Of a DNA stretch of 64,000 nt, positions 17,974-27,525 are shown one piece after another. Origin of the DNA: Oscillospiraceae bacterium (GTDB taxonomy: Bacteria > Bacillota > Clostridia > Oscillospirales > Ruminococcaceae); NCBI GenBank assembly GCA_017550285.1, contig JAFZPP010000041.1, positions 20,623 through 84,622 of the forward strand, given 5' to 3'. How positions within the stretch are numbered: position 1 is the stretch's first letter; every line of letters starts with the position of its first letter. The position numbers and the translations under genes are program-made. Below the pieces are notes generated by a model, which had not been told where the DNA came from, ran no database searches, and saw only the letters and a list, made by a program, of their open reading frames with translations.

Positions 17974-19110
17974 TCAGCTTTCACTGAGGAGCAGCCGTTT
18001 CAGCAGTGTCAGATCAACGGCATTCAGCTTGCCGTCGCTGTTCATGTCGCCGCGCTGTGCCTGCTCCTTCGTCAGCGTCTCTGATGTTGCCAGATACTTG
18101 CAGAGCAGTACCGCGTCTGCGGCTGTCACATCGTTGCTCAGGTTCACGTCGCCGGCAAGTATTGACTGCTCGGGCTTGCTGTCAGACGTCGTTCCGGTTG
18201 CAGCAGTGCTCTCCGTTGTCTGCTTGGGCTGTGCAGAAACCTCCGCGAGACTCGGTTCCTTGTCATACCACCAGTCCTCCCACGGATTACCTGCGCGCTG
18301 CTTCGCAGCAACCTCGCCCTTCGTCCATGTAAACACATTGTCATAGAGATGGCCTTCCTCGTAATACCACTGTGCGAGTGCGGCGCCTTCATCCGGATAA
18401 TTTTTATAATAGCCGTCATTGTCGCCGGTGAAATTCGCCCAGCCGGTATTATGTCCTTTCAGTGCACCGCGCACGACCTGCCAGCCGGTCAATTCATAAT
18501 CGACCATTGCCTGACGGATAAAATGAATGATCTTGCGGACGCCCATATGATTCGAGATAATCGCATCATAGAAATTCGCTTCATTCAGATCATACCACTC
18601 AAGCTCGGGAACATCCTCCTCCTGCATGAAGCTCGTACCGGGATCCTTGAATGCAGTGACGGCGGTTTGCAGCGTGCCGTATGCATGCGCGGAGCTGACG
18701 CCGAAGCCCTCGGAGAACGCGGTTTCGATGTCGGCACCGTCGCCGTTTCCGCCGAGTGTGGATTCCAGCGTACCGACGCCGAGAAACAGCGCATAGACCT
18801 TCTCGCGGTTGGTCTGCCCGAAGCGCAGTGAAATCAGATCCCAGTGTTCGTCGATTTCTTTATAGAGTGCATATTTTACCTGCTGCACTGTCATTTTGTG
18901 ATTGATCGCGCGCAGTTCTTCGATGGATGTGCCCTCCGGTGCCATGCGCTCACCGAAGTTAAACGGATTGCCGACGCCCTCTTCCTGCACGTTGCGGCTC
19001 GGGTCATGTGCGATTTCGGCAGCCGATGCGCTGATTTGCACCGGCGGCATTGCTGTCAGCAGCAGAACGGTGCTGCAAAGCGCTGCAAACAGTTTTCTGC
19101 GGATACTCAT
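17974..19110 (-). CDS. Secreted dockerin protein with transglycosylase-like (lysozyme-fold) pattern
   Basis: 378 residues from ATG 19110 (GAGGGGAG ten bases upstream; an ATG nine bases earlier is too close). Signal peptide ~1-31. The central domain (~70-280) has an order reminiscent of SLT/lysozyme-like enzymes: FLGVGTLESTLGG (possible catalytic Glu), then AYGTLQ in place of GxxQ, then KGHNTGWANF in place of AYNxG. A Thr/Ser-rich linker (~300-320) leads to a dockerin (~324-378) with DVNLSNDV and DMNSDGKL loops. If active it would cleave peptidoglycan or a similar glycan, from a cellulosome. I do not recognise the family; the fold call is inference from motif order. Confidence 0.7.
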   Translation of the reverse strand: MSIRRKLFAALCSTVLLLTAMPPVQISASAAEIAHDPSRNVQEEGVGNPFNFGERMAPEGTSIEELRAINHKMTVQQVKYALYKEIDEHWDLISLRFGQTNREKVYALFLGVGTLESTLGGNGDGADIETAFSEGFGVSSAHAYGTLQTAVTAFKDPGTSFMQEEDVPELEWYDLNEANFYDAIISNHMGVRKIIHFIRQAMVDYELTGWQVVRGALKGHNTGWANFTGDNDGYYKNYPDEGAALAQWYYEEGHLYDNVFTWTKGEVAAKQRAGNPWEDWWYDKEPSLAEVSAQPKQTTESTAATGTTSDSKPEQSILAGDVNLSNDVTAADAVLLCKYLATSETLTKEQAQRGDMNSDGKLNAVDLTLLKRLLLSES

Positions 19111-19189
19111 ATAGATCATGCTCCCCTCTGTTCTGATCTGCGGAATGCGCATCGGTACATGCTGCAAACCGCGCAGATGCTCTGTATTC

Positions 19190-19218
19190 ATCTTAGCACA
19201 TTCCGCATGAAAAGTCAA
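19190..19218 (-). promoter_or_regulatory. Promoter of the 17974-19110 gene
   Basis: Minus-strand TTGACT (19213-19218), 17 bp, TAAGAT (19190-19195). Confidence 0.6.
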
Positions 19219-19261
19219 TCGTTTTTGCAGATTATACAGATTTCCGGCATTCCGGAAGAGA

Positions 19262-19303
19262 AACAAGAAAGCCGTTCCGATGCGCGGATGCACCGGAACG
19301 GCT
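19262..19303 (-). terminator. Terminator of the vWA lipoprotein gene
   Basis: AGCCGTTCCG (19270-19279) pairs with CGGAACGGCT (19294-19303); on the minus strand it is followed by TTCTTGTTT. Confidence 0.75.
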
Positions 19304-19350
19304 GATCTGATGATATCAGGGAAATGCCTGCAAGCGGTCTGACAGATGCA

Positions 19351-20775
19351 TTAACCGGCGATTTCCTGAATATTGCGGACGATGATATCGTGCAGCAGCT
19401 CGACATCATATGCACCGATAATCGGCTCCAGATGCGAATCGCCGACACCGGAATCGTCGGTCAGAAAGACGTAATTGCTGTCTGTCATGATTGAAAGCGC
19501 TCTGCCGAAAAGCTCGGTTTCACGCGCTGCATTCGAGGCGACAACCGGCACCACATGAATGCCCTGCTCGGCTGCGGCAGCAACGGCATTTGCAATCATT
19601 TCGGCTTCATTCGTACCGTCATGCGGCGGTGCATCAAAGATCAGGAATGCGATTTTGTTCGTATTTTCGTGCCAGTCACCGTTCGCCAGCACTTCATCCA
19701 GAATCTCTGCGACTGCTTCAGGCTCATCTCCGCCGCCGTCCGCATATTCCCGATTCAGCGCAACTTGCAGCGTCTTGACATCATCGGTGAACGGGTTGCA
19801 GCGTGTGACATAATCATCGCCTTTATCGCGGTAGAAGTTCACGGAGAAGGTCATGCCATCCGCCGCGACCTCGTCTGCGATTGCGGAGAAATCCTTTTGC
19901 AGATAGGTGATTTCGTCACCCATAGAGCCGGTTGTATCGAGAATGAAGCACACCTCGGTATCGGTATATTTCTGTGATTCTGCGCCGGTTTCGATTGTAT
20001 ATTCCAGCGTCGGAACCGATCTGCCGCCCTGTCCGGAGGCGTCGGCAGGCGCTTTGAACTGCACAGGCTCTGCATCGGCTGTCTCGATTGTCAGGTCCTT
20101 GCCTGCATACGCTTTGCCATAGAACAGATAAGCGTTGCCGTTTTTATCGGTTTTTGCAGTCCAGAGGACGCCGTCCGCTTTCAGCTGCACGGTCTGATTC
20201 TGCACCGGTGCACCGCCGTTTTGCAGTGTCACGGCAACACGGTTGACCGGATCAAGCCCGTAGGACGGGAACGAAATTGTGCCGTTATGGACGAGATTTG
20301 CAAGGAAGCCCCAGTTCTCGTTGTCGTTCCATTCGCCGGCGGTCAGGATGAAGGGCTGTGCGCCGGTGTCAGCGGGCAGTTCCGGCTCATCGCCTGCAGG
20401 AGGCGCATCCGGATCTGCCGGTCTATCGCCGCTGAAATCTGCGTCGAGGGAAGCCGTCAGCGCTGCGTCCGCATTCAGGAATGCATCCGGCATCTCCTCT
20501 CCGGAACGGGCAGCCTTTTTGGCTTCTGCACCAAAGGTTACGGCTTCATCCGCTTCCGCTGCACAATACATTTCGGCTTCTCCGCCTGCATCATCCGCCG
20601 CATCCGCCGCGGACGCTTCTGCTTCGCTGCTCCGTTCTCCCTTCGAGGCGGAAACGGTATCGTCTGAAAACAGGTCTGTTTTGGCATCCATGACCGCGTC
20701 ACAGAATTGATCGCCGCAGCCTGTGAGCATGATTGCTGCAAGCATGACTGCTGCATAAGTGAGATGTTTTTTCAT
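19351..20775 (-). CDS. von Willebrand factor A domain lipoprotein
   Basis: 474 residues from ATG 20775, after AAGGAGGGG. The N-terminus has a lipoprotein signal with lipobox LTGC (Cys~20), so it should be anchored outside the membrane. Residues ~35-140 are an acidic Ala/Asp/Glu/Pro-rich linker, likely a wall-spanning tether. Residues ~145-245 look like an Ig/Cna-B-like beta domain. Residues ~260-474 form a vWA domain: FILDTTGSMGD gives the first MIDAS loop (Thr where Ser is usual), with DGGGDEPEA and FLIFDAPPHDG further on. Such domains bind proteins through a metal ion. A function in adhesion or envelope assembly is inference; no partner gene is obvious. Confidence 0.82.
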   Translation of the reverse strand: MKKHLTYAAVMLAAIMLTGCGDQFCDAVMDAKTDLFSDDTVSASKGERSSEAEASAADAADDAGGEAEMYCAAEADEAVTFGAEAKKAARSGEEMPDAFLNADAALTASLDADFSGDRPADPDAPPAGDEPELPADTGAQPFILTAGEWNDNENWGFLANLVHNGTISFPSYGLDPVNRVAVTLQNGGAPVQNQTVQLKADGVLWTAKTDKNGNAYLFYGKAYAGKDLTIETADAEPVQFKAPADASGQGGRSVPTLEYTIETGAESQKYTDTEVCFILDTTGSMGDEITYLQKDFSAIADEVAADGMTFSVNFYRDKGDDYVTRCNPFTDDVKTLQVALNREYADGGGDEPEAVAEILDEVLANGDWHENTNKIAFLIFDAPPHDGTNEAEMIANAVAAAAEQGIHVVPVVASNAARETELFGRALSIMTDSNYVFLTDDSGVGDSHLEPIIGAYDVELLHDIIVRNIQEIAG

Positions 20776-20922
20776 GGGTAATCCCCTCCTTTTATCTTCT
20801 TTACGTTCCGGCGTTTGCAATTCCTTCTGCAAATCAAAACTTTTGTGAGATTGCACAATCGAACGGCATCTGATTTGTCTATTATCACAATCCCGTGCAA
20901 AATGCTCCTTGCTGATACCCTG

Positions 20923-20951
20923 ATTTTATCATACCGGACGCCGGAATGCAA
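20923..20951 (-). promoter_or_regulatory. Promoter of the vWA lipoprotein gene
   Basis: Minus-strand TTGCAT (20946-20951), 17 bp, TAAAAT (20923-20928); leaves a ~140-nt leader in which I see no known element. Confidence 0.5.
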
Positions 20952-21027
20952 CAACAGTACGGTAAATATTCCGTCACAATCCGGTGACGCACGGATAACA
21001 TTCTGTCAAAAAATACCGCATAATCAT

Positions 21028-21057
21028 TTGACAAAGCATACTTCTATATGCTATACT
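21028..21057 (+). promoter_or_regulatory. Promoter of the fhs operon
   Basis: TTGACA (21028-21033), 18 bp, TATACT (21052-21057). Confidence 0.65.
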
Positions 21058-21120
21058 AAGAATGTCTTTCAATCATGAAAATAAGCGGTTTTTATGCCGC
21101 AGATCAGGAGGAATACCAAG

Positions 21121-22788
21121 ATGCTTACAGACATTGAGATCGCGCAGTCCATTCCCATGCGTCCGATCACGGAGATCGCGCAGACCGCAGGCATCCCCGA
21201 CGATGCACTCGAACAGTACGGCAGATACAAGGCGAAAATCGACCTTGCAAAGCTGCCGGAAACCGGAAAGCAGGGCAAGCTGATCCTCGTGACCGCGATC
21301 AATCCGACCGCGGCAGGCGAAGGCAAGACCACGACGACAATCGGTCTTGCAGACGGCATGCGCCGCATCGGCAAGAATGTTATGGTTGCGCTGCGTGAGC
21401 CGTCGCTCGGACCGGTATTCGGCATCAAGGGCGGCGCGGCAGGCGGCGGCTATGCACAGGTCGTCCCGATGGAGGACATCAACCTGCACTTCACCGGCGA
21501 CTTCCACGCAATCGGCGCTGCAAACAATCTGCTCGCTGCAATGCTCGACAACCATATCTATCAGGGCAATGCGCTGAATATCGACCCGCGCCGCATCACA
21601 TGGAAGCGCTGCGTCGATATGAACGACCGTCAGCTCCGCTATATCACGGACGGTCTCGGCGGCAGAATCAACGGCGTACCGCGTGAGGACGGCTATGATA
21701 TCACGGTCGCTTCGGAGATCATGGCGGTCTTCTGTCTTGCAACCTCAATCACCGATCTGAAGGAGCGCCTCTCGCGCATCGTTGTCGCATATACCTACGA
21801 TGAAAAGCCCGTCACGGCAGGCGATCTGAACGCTGTCGGCGCCATGACCGCGCTGCTCAAGGATGCGCTCAAGCCGAATCTCGTGCAGACGCTCGAGGGT
21901 ACGCCCGCACTCGTCCACGGCGGTCCGTTTGCCAATATTGCACACGGCTGCAACTCCGTTCTTGCGACGAAAACCGCGCTCAAGCTCGGCGATTATGCCG
22001 TTACGGAGGCAGGCTTCGGCGCCGATCTCGGTGCGGAGAAATTCCTCGATATCAAGTGCCGCATGGCAGGGCTGACCCCGTCGGCGGTTGTCATTGTCGC
22101 AACAATCCGCGCACTCAAGCTGCACGGCGGTCTCGCAAAGACTGAGCTCGGCTCTGAGAATCTTACCGCACTGGAAGCCGGTCTGCCGAATCTGCTGCGC
22201 CATGTTGCGAATATCAAAGAGGTCTATCAGCTGCCGTCGGTCGTTGCGATCAACCGTTTCCCGACGGATACCGACGCAGAGGTTGCGCTCATCATTGAAA
22301 AGTGCAAAGCGCTCGGCGTGAATGTTGTGCTCTCGAATGTCTGGGCAGAAGGCGGCAAGGGCGGCGAGGAACTCGCACGCGAGGTTGTCCGTCTCTGCGA
22401 GGAGGAAAAGGGCAATTTCTCGTTCTCTTATGAACTGAACGGTACAATCGAGGAGAAGATCGAAGCAATCGTCAAGCGCGTCTACCGCGGCGAAGGCATC
22501 AATATCCTGCCTGCTGCACAGAAGCAGATTGCACAGCTCACCGCACTCGGCTTCGACAAGCTGCCGGTCTGCATGGCGAAAACACAGTACAGCTTCACCG
22601 ATGATAAGGATGTGCTCGGCGCGCCGGAGGGCTTTACCGTTACAATCCGCAATGTCAAGGTATCCGCAGGCGCAGGCTTCATCGTCGCGCTGACCGGCGA
22701 TATCATGACCATGCCGGGACTGCCGAAAAAGCCTGCCGCTGAGAATATCGACGTCGATGCGGACGGCAGGATTTCCGGTCTGTTCTGA
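21121..22788 (+). CDS. fhs: Formate-tetrahydrofolate ligase
   Basis: 555 residues from ATG 21121, after AGGAGG; full length for the family. ATP-dependent joining of formate to tetrahydrofolate, giving 10-formyl-THF for purine synthesis, initiator tRNA formylation and one-carbon metabolism. The P-loop [15 protein letters not shown] (residues ~61-75) and the following [23 protein letters not shown] are hallmark motifs (the latter ~97-119). Homotetrameric cytoplasmic enzyme. Its stop overlaps the next start (TGATG), and a Na+/proline symporter follows, so three genes probably share one transcript ending at 25383-25420. Confidence 0.97.
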   Translation: MLTDIEIAQSIPMRPITEIAQTAGIPDDALEQYGRYKAKIDLAKLPETGKQGKLILVTAINPTAAGEGKTTTTIGLADGMRRIGKNVMVALREPSLGPVFGIKGGAAGGGYAQVVPMEDINLHFTGDFHAIGAANNLLAAMLDNHIYQGNALNIDPRRITWKRCVDMNDRQLRYITDGLGGRINGVPREDGYDITVASEIMAVFCLATSITDLKERLSRIVVAYTYDEKPVTAGDLNAVGAMTALLKDALKPNLVQTLEGTPALVHGGPFANIAHGCNSVLATKTALKLGDYAVTEAGFGADLGAEKFLDIKCRMAGLTPSAVVIVATIRALKLHGGLAKTELGSENLTALEAGLPNLLRHVANIKEVYQLPSVVAINRFPTDTDAEVALIIEKCKALGVNVVLSNVWAEGGKGGEELAREVVRLCEEEKGNFSFSYELNGTIEEKIEAIVKRVYRGEGINILPAAQKQIAQLTALGFDKLPVCMAKTQYSFTDDKDVLGAPEGFTVTIRNVKVSAGAGFIVALTGDIMTMPGLPKKPAAENIDVDADGRISGLF

Positions 22789-23795
22789 TGGACGGCATTC
22801 ATCTTGTGATGCATCTGCCGCGGAACGAGATTCCGGCGGACGACATCATCGCGCTTTCGCATGAGCTGCTGCTCTTTCAGCCGACCGGTTTCAAATCCAT
22901 GCCGAAAGCGCGGCAGTTTAAGCGGCTCGGCAGCAAGACCTTCTGGGAGCAGCTGCGGCTGAATCTTTCGTATGATGATAAGATGCATATGGACGCGCAC
23001 AGCGGCATTTATGACAGTCTGTTTTTCCGCTATGAACCGGTAACGGATATCCTTGCCGTTTTCCTTTATTTGAAAGATGACCGCTATGACGCAGTACACG
23101 AGATTGTGCAGCGGTTTGTGCAGACGCATCCGGTTTATTCTGCGGCGCTGCGCACAAGAGCAGAATCCTCCTGGAATTCGTATGTCAATTTCTTGCGTGC
23201 CAACGAAAACCGGTCGGTCGCCAAGATCAAAGCGGAGCATCCGGAGATTACAGAGGTCAAGCTCGTTTATCAGAACACCACGCCGCCGACGCCGCTGATC
23301 GACAATCGGCAGTTTGCAGGTTATACAACCGAGTTTGACGGCGTATGGTTCGGATGCACAAATGAGATGTGGTTCGGCAAGGGATATGACAAATATCTCC
23401 CGCTGCAAACGCTCGCCGCGTTCACCGAATGTGCGAACAATGAAACGCTCCGGAACGGCACGGTGCATATCACAATGTATGATACGCCGGATGCGTTCAA
23501 AGAACCGGGATCTCAGCGCCGCGCATGGGCGTTCCGTGCGCTGACGGATTATGTGAATCTGGCGGAGGCATGGCGTAAGCGGCTGGCAGCTGCACCGGAA
23601 CGGCGCGGCTTTGCCAATATGGAGATCGAGGACGGCAGCTTCCCGCACGGCGGCTGCAAGCGCATTCTGACCTATCTCGACGAGAACGGCAGACCGACCA
23701 TTCGTAAAAAAGCATCTCAGGTTCATATATCGGAACGCGGCTCAGACGGAACAGCTGTGTTTGAAGAAATTGCCCCTATCACGAAGAATCACTGA
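22788..23795 (+). CDS. Protein of unknown function, translationally coupled to fhs
   Basis: 335 residues. Its ATG overlaps the fhs stop by one base, which implies coupling. No signal peptide or membrane segment; soluble, rich in aromatic residues. Noticeable segments are a Trp/Phe-rich stretch (GVWFGCTNEMWFGKGYDKY, ~183-201) and a C-terminal Gly/His segment (DGSFPHGGCKR). I do not recognise the family. Codon use matches its neighbours, so it is a native gene. The context gives only a weak hint toward one-carbon or amino-acid metabolism. Confidence 0.75.
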   Translation: MDGIHLVMHLPRNEIPADDIIALSHELLLFQPTGFKSMPKARQFKRLGSKTFWEQLRLNLSYDDKMHMDAHSGIYDSLFFRYEPVTDILAVFLYLKDDRYDAVHEIVQRFVQTHPVYSAALRTRAESSWNSYVNFLRANENRSVAKIKAEHPEITEVKLVYQNTTPPTPLIDNRQFAGYTTEFDGVWFGCTNEMWFGKGYDKYLPLQTLAAFTECANNETLRNGTVHITMYDTPDAFKEPGSQRRAWAFRALTDYVNLAEAWRKRLAAAPERRGFANMEIEDGSFPHGGCKRILTYLDENGRPTIRKKASQVHISERGSDGTAVFEEIAPITKNH

Positions 23796-23814
23796 AAAAA
23801 GGAGGATTTTATCA

Positions 23815-25374
23815 ATGGAAAGCAATATCGCCGGTATTCTGGTTACGATTATCGTTTATCTGGGCGGCATGATCGCAATCGGTGCCGTATTCTCGAAAAA
23901 AAACAAAGACGTCAGCGACTTCTATCTCGGCGGCAGAAAGCTCGGACCGCTGGTCTCCGCGATGAGCGCCGAGGCATCCGATATGAGCTCGTGGCTGCTC
24001 ATGGGTCTGCCGGGCGTTGCCTATCTCTGCGGTCTGGCAGAGGCAGGCTGGACCGCAATCGGTCTCGCCGTCGGCACATACCTCAACTGGCTTTTTGTGG
24101 CAAAGCGCCTGCGCATCTATTCGCAGAAAACCGGCTCGATCACGATTCCGGATTTCTTCTCCGACCGGTTCCATGATAACAGCCATGTGCTCTCCGGTAT
24201 CGCGGCACTGATTATCCTGATCTTCTTCGTGCCGTATACCGCATCGGGCTTCTCTGCCTGCGGCAAGCTGTTCGGTACGCTGTTCGGTCTCGATTATCAT
24301 ATTGCCATGATCCTTGCAGCAATTATTATTATCGCATATACGAGCATGGGCGGCTTCCTTGCCGCGAGCTTCACCGACCTGATTCAGAGCATTGTCATGA
24401 CAACCGCGCTGGCAATCATCGTCATGTTCGGCATCAGCAATGCAGGCGGCTGGAATGCCGTCGCGGAGAATGCAAAATCCATTCCGGATTATCTGCATCT
24501 GACCGTGACGCGCTCGCTGAATTCCGACGGCACCTTCTCGCAGACCGGCTACGGCTTTCTGCCGGTTGTCTCGACGCTTGCATGGGGGCTTGGATACTTC
24601 GGCATGCCACATATCCTGCTGCGCTTCATGGCGACCGAGGATGAGAAGAAGATCAAGCTCTCCCGCCGGATCGCAAGCGTCTGGGTCGTCATTGCAATGG
24701 GCGTTGCAATTCTGATCGGCATTGTCGGCAATCAGCTCTCTGTGAACGGCAAAATCGGGACGCTCTGGGCAGCCGACGGCACCAATACCTCTGAAACAAT
24801 CGTCATGGAAATGGCAAAGCTGCTCTCGAAGCACGGCTTTGCGGCGGCAATGGTTGCCGGTCTGATCTTCGCGGGCATCCTTGCCTGTACGATGTCCACC
24901 TCGGATTCCCAGCTGCTCGCGGCATCCTCCTCGATGTCCGAGAATATTATGAAGGGCGTCTTCAAGATGAAGCTGAACGAGAAGCAGTCGATGCTCGTCG
25001 CGCGCTGCGTGCTGATCGTCATTGCGATTCTCGGCGTCATTCTCGCATGGGACCCGAACAGCTCTGTTTTCCGCGTCGTTTCGTTTGCATGGGCAGGCTT
25101 CGGCGCAACCTTCGGTCCGGTCATGCTGGCATCGCTCTTCTGGAAGCGCTGCAACAAGTACGGCGCGATTGCAGGACTGGTTGTCGGCGGCGTGATGATC
25201 TTCGTCTGGAAGTTCATTGTCCGTCCGCTCGGCGGCGCACTCGATATCTACGAGCTGCTGCCTGCATTCATCTGTGCATTTGTCGCAATTATCGTGACAT
25301 CGCTCGTCACGAAGGCGCCTGAGAAGGAAATCACCGATGAATTTGATGAAGTCAGCAAACTGATGAAGGCTTAA
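23815..25374 (+). CDS. putP: Sodium/proline symporter (SSS family)
   Basis: 519 residues from ATG 23815, after AAAGGAGG. About 13 hydrophobic segments; the N-terminal YLGGRKLGPLVSAMSAEASDMSSWLLMGLPG is the typical PutP region with the Na+-site residues of TM2 (residues given here in two family blocks: FYLGGRKLGP, then SAEASDMSSWLL). ILACTMSTSDSQLLAASS in TM9 is also family-typical. Takes up L-proline with Na+ across the cytoplasmic membrane. Last gene of the fhs transcript. Other SSS substrates cannot be fully excluded. Confidence 0.9.
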   Translation: MESNIAGILVTIIVYLGGMIAIGAVFSKKNKDVSDFYLGGRKLGPLVSAMSAEASDMSSWLLMGLPGVAYLCGLAEAGWTAIGLAVGTYLNWLFVAKRLRIYSQKTGSITIPDFFSDRFHDNSHVLSGIAALIILIFFVPYTASGFSACGKLFGTLFGLDYHIAMILAAIIIIAYTSMGGFLAASFTDLIQSIVMTTALAIIVMFGISNAGGWNAVAENAKSIPDYLHLTVTRSLNSDGTFSQTGYGFLPVVSTLAWGLGYFGMPHILLRFMATEDEKKIKLSRRIASVWVVIAMGVAILIGIVGNQLSVNGKIGTLWAADGTNTSETIVMEMAKLLSKHGFAAAMVAGLIFAGILACTMSTSDSQLLAASSSMSENIMKGVFKMKLNEKQSMLVARCVLIVIAILGVILAWDPNSSVFRVVSFAWAGFGATFGPVMLASLFWKRCNKYGAIAGLVVGGVMIFVWKFIVRPLGGALDIYELLPAFICAFVAIIVTSLVTKAPEKEITDEFDEVSKLMKA

Positions 25375-25382
25375 ATCACAAC

Positions 25383-25420
25383 AAAATGCACCGTTTCGCA
25401 AGCCGGAACGGTGCATTTTT
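25383..25420 (+). terminator. Terminator of the fhs-putP operon
   Basis: AAAATGCACCGTT (25383-25395) pairs with AACGGTGCATTTT (25407-25419), then further T. Confidence 0.88.
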
Positions 25421-25425
25421 CTGCA

Positions 25426-25455
25426 TTGACAAACCTGTCCCGAATCGTTTATAAT
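25426..25455 (+). promoter_or_regulatory. Promoter of the MATE gene
   Basis: TTGACA (25426-25431), 18 bp, TATAAT (25450-25455). Confidence 0.75.
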
Positions 25456-25487
25456 GTATCATGAAAAAATGAACGGGAGAAAGGAAT

Positions 25488-26849
25488 ATGACTTTCAATA
25501 AGGATTTGTATAAGCGGCTGTTTTCGGTTGTGATGCCGATTGCATTTCAGTATCTCATGGCATCGCTGGTTTCCGCAAGCGATGCATTCATGCTCGGATT
25601 TCTCGATCAGGACTCGCTCTCTGCATCCTCGCTTGCCGGACAGATCGCGTTTGTGTTCTGCCTGTTTTACCTCGCCTTCGTGAATGGAATGACCGTTCTG
25701 GCAGCGCAGTACTGGGGCAAGGGCGACAGGCAGACGGCTGAGGCGGCATTCATGATTACCATGCGGTATTCGCTGCTGGCGGGACTGATTTTCACGCTCG
25801 GAACGGCACTGATTCCCGCACAGATCATGCACTTTTTCACCTCTGACACAATTCTGATTACCGAAGGCGCCAAGTATCTGCGGACAGTCTCACTGTCATA
25901 TCTGCTGACAGGCTTTTCGCAGGTCTACTTCGGCATGATGAAGGTCTGCGACATGGCAAAGCTCAGCTCCCTGATCGGCTCGCTGTCTGTCGTGCTGAAT
26001 ATCATTCTGAATGCGCTGCTGATTTTCGGCATCGGCGTTTTCCCGAAAATGGGCATTGCCGGTGCAGCGCTTGCAACCGTTCTGGCGCGGGTATTTGAAA
26101 CGGTCATGGTTCTGATTGCGGTGATGCGCGGGAAATGCACGCCGCTTCAGATCGGTTCGCTGCTGCATTCCGGCAGCGGGATGCTGCACAGAGATTACTG
26201 GAAATACACCTTCCCGCTGCTCATCAATCAGCTCGGCTGGGGCGGCGGCGTCACAATGTACTCCGTCATTATGGGACATCTCGGCTCCGATGCGGTTGCA
26301 GCAAATTCAATCGCTTCGATTGTCCGGAGCATGATTGCAAGCCTCTGCTGGGGCATCGCAGCGGGTGTCGGGATTGTGCTCGGCGGCATGCTCGGCAGAG
26401 ATGAGCTTGAGGAAGCCAGAAGCGCGGGCGGCAGCTTTGTCCGGTTTTCGCTTGTGATCGGAGCAGGCTCGGGACTTGTGATTCTCGCACTGACGCCGCT
26501 TGTGCTGCGTGTCATTACGCTGGAACCGCAGGCGCAGTATTATCTGAAATATATGATGCTCATGGCAGCCTATTATATCATCGGCAACTCGCTGAATTCA
26601 ACGGTCATCGGCGGAATTTTCCCCTCGGGCGGCGATACAAAATTCGGCATGTGCTGCGATGTGATTACGCTGTGGGCAGTGGTTGTGCCGCTCGGTATGC
26701 TCGGAGCATTTGTGTTAAAGCTGCCGGTTCTCGCCGTTGCGTTCATTCTGACCCTTGATGAATTTGTCAAGATTCCGGTCGTATATCATCATTATATGAA
26801 ATTCAAATGGCTCCGGAATATTACACAGGAACAGGGGCAGACAACATGA
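25488..26849 (+). CDS. MATE-family efflux transporter
   Basis: 453 residues with about 12 membrane segments in two similar halves, as in MatE-type (NorM/DinF superfamily) cation-coupled exporters. N-terminal half: VMPIAFQYLMASLVSASDAFMLG; second half begins near YTFPLLINQLGWG. Likely exports drugs or a metabolite in exchange for Na+ or H+. Preceded by GAGAAAGGAAT and its own consensus promoter. Substrate unknown. Confidence 0.9.
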   Translation: MTFNKDLYKRLFSVVMPIAFQYLMASLVSASDAFMLGFLDQDSLSASSLAGQIAFVFCLFYLAFVNGMTVLAAQYWGKGDRQTAEAAFMITMRYSLLAGLIFTLGTALIPAQIMHFFTSDTILITEGAKYLRTVSLSYLLTGFSQVYFGMMKVCDMAKLSSLIGSLSVVLNIILNALLIFGIGVFPKMGIAGAALATVLARVFETVMVLIAVMRGKCTPLQIGSLLHSGSGMLHRDYWKYTFPLLINQLGWGGGVTMYSVIMGHLGSDAVAANSIASIVRSMIASLCWGIAAGVGIVLGGMLGRDELEEARSAGGSFVRFSLVIGAGSGLVILALTPLVLRVITLEPQAQYYLKYMMLMAAYYIIGNSLNSTVIGGIFPSGGDTKFGMCCDVITLWAVVVPLGMLGAFVLKLPVLAVAFILTLDEFVKIPVVYHHYMKFKWLRNITQEQGQTT

Positions 26850-26880
26850 AAGAATCCGCATTCCGATTGCTTCCCTCAGC

Positions 26881-26909
26881 TTGCTTTTTTCGTGATAATA
26901 TGATATAAT
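26881..26909 (+). promoter_or_regulatory. Promoter of the small membrane protein gene
   Basis: TTGCTT (26881-26886), 17 bp, TATAAT (26904-26909), inside a ~34-bp segment nearly identical to the promoter at 54162-54190. Confidence 0.65.
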
Positions 26910-26940
26910 GAGAAGGAAAAAGGCAGAGGGGGAATGTGCA

Positions 26941-27441
26941 TTGACAGCCGTCGGGATGCTGATGCTCCGGCTTGGAAAGATGCGGTATCTGATCACCGGC
27001 GCCGCGATTGCGCTGCTGTTCGGACTGATCTGCCGCGGAATCAGCAGGGTGCTGCATCCGCTTACAGTCTGGCAGCGCTTCACCGGAACACTGACTGCCG
27101 CGAAACGCCGTGAAAACGATACCGTCCTGACCGTCACATTCACCGACAGCCGCCGCTTGCAGCACACAGCCGCATTTCCGGCTGTCCTGCCGGCACATCA
27201 GAAGCTGCAAAACGGTACGGCGATTCGCTTTGCCATGCAGCGGACACTGTTTGAATCGGGCAGCTATCCGCAGCATGCCGCGGATGCATCGGATGCCGCC
27301 GGTAAAATTCTGCTCGCGGATGCATGGAAAAGGCTGATCTTCCGGCAGATTCTGCGGGAGCTGATGATTCAGCTCGGAATCTGGCTTGCCGCTGCACTGC
27401 TCTGTGCCGCAGCGGTCCGTATCTGCTTTCCGAAGCCCTGA
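26941..27441 (+). CDS. Small membrane protein, DUF3592-like
   Basis: 166 residues if started at TTG 26941, seven bases after AGAGGGGGA. The ATG at 26908 lies inside the -10 box and cannot be a start; ATG 26956 is the alternative. One membrane segment near the N-terminus (~10-32) and one near the C-terminus (~140-160) flank a beta-rich loop (TGTLTAAKRRENDTVLTVTF), the layout of DUF3592 proteins. Function unknown. A short inverted repeat (27441-27465) follows, with no T tract. Confidence 0.65.
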   Translation: MTAVGMLMLRLGKMRYLITGAAIALLFGLICRGISRVLHPLTVWQRFTGTLTAAKRRENDTVLTVTFTDSRRLQHTAAFPAVLPAHQKLQNGTAIRFAMQRTLFESGSYPQHAADASDAAGKILLADAWKRLIFRQILRELMIQLGIWLAAALLCAAAVRICFPKP

Positions 27442-27525
27442 CAGAGCATATCATCTCTGCTCTGTGCATATAAAAACCATGGAAACGCCCGTTTGCGGCG
27501 AACTGATGAAAAGAGGAAAATCCAT

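Noticed and set aside
22482..23726. Minus-strand frame across fhs and the following gene
   Set aside because: Overlaps two plus-strand genes with strong coding evidence.
23812..25416. 534-codon open frame opposite putP
   Set aside because: Antisense to a full-length membrane transporter; composition (Cys/His/Asp-rich) is typical of a shadow frame.
27441..27465. Terminator after the small membrane protein gene
   Set aside because: An 8-bp inverted repeat exists but no T tract follows; the kinase gene may simply be read through.
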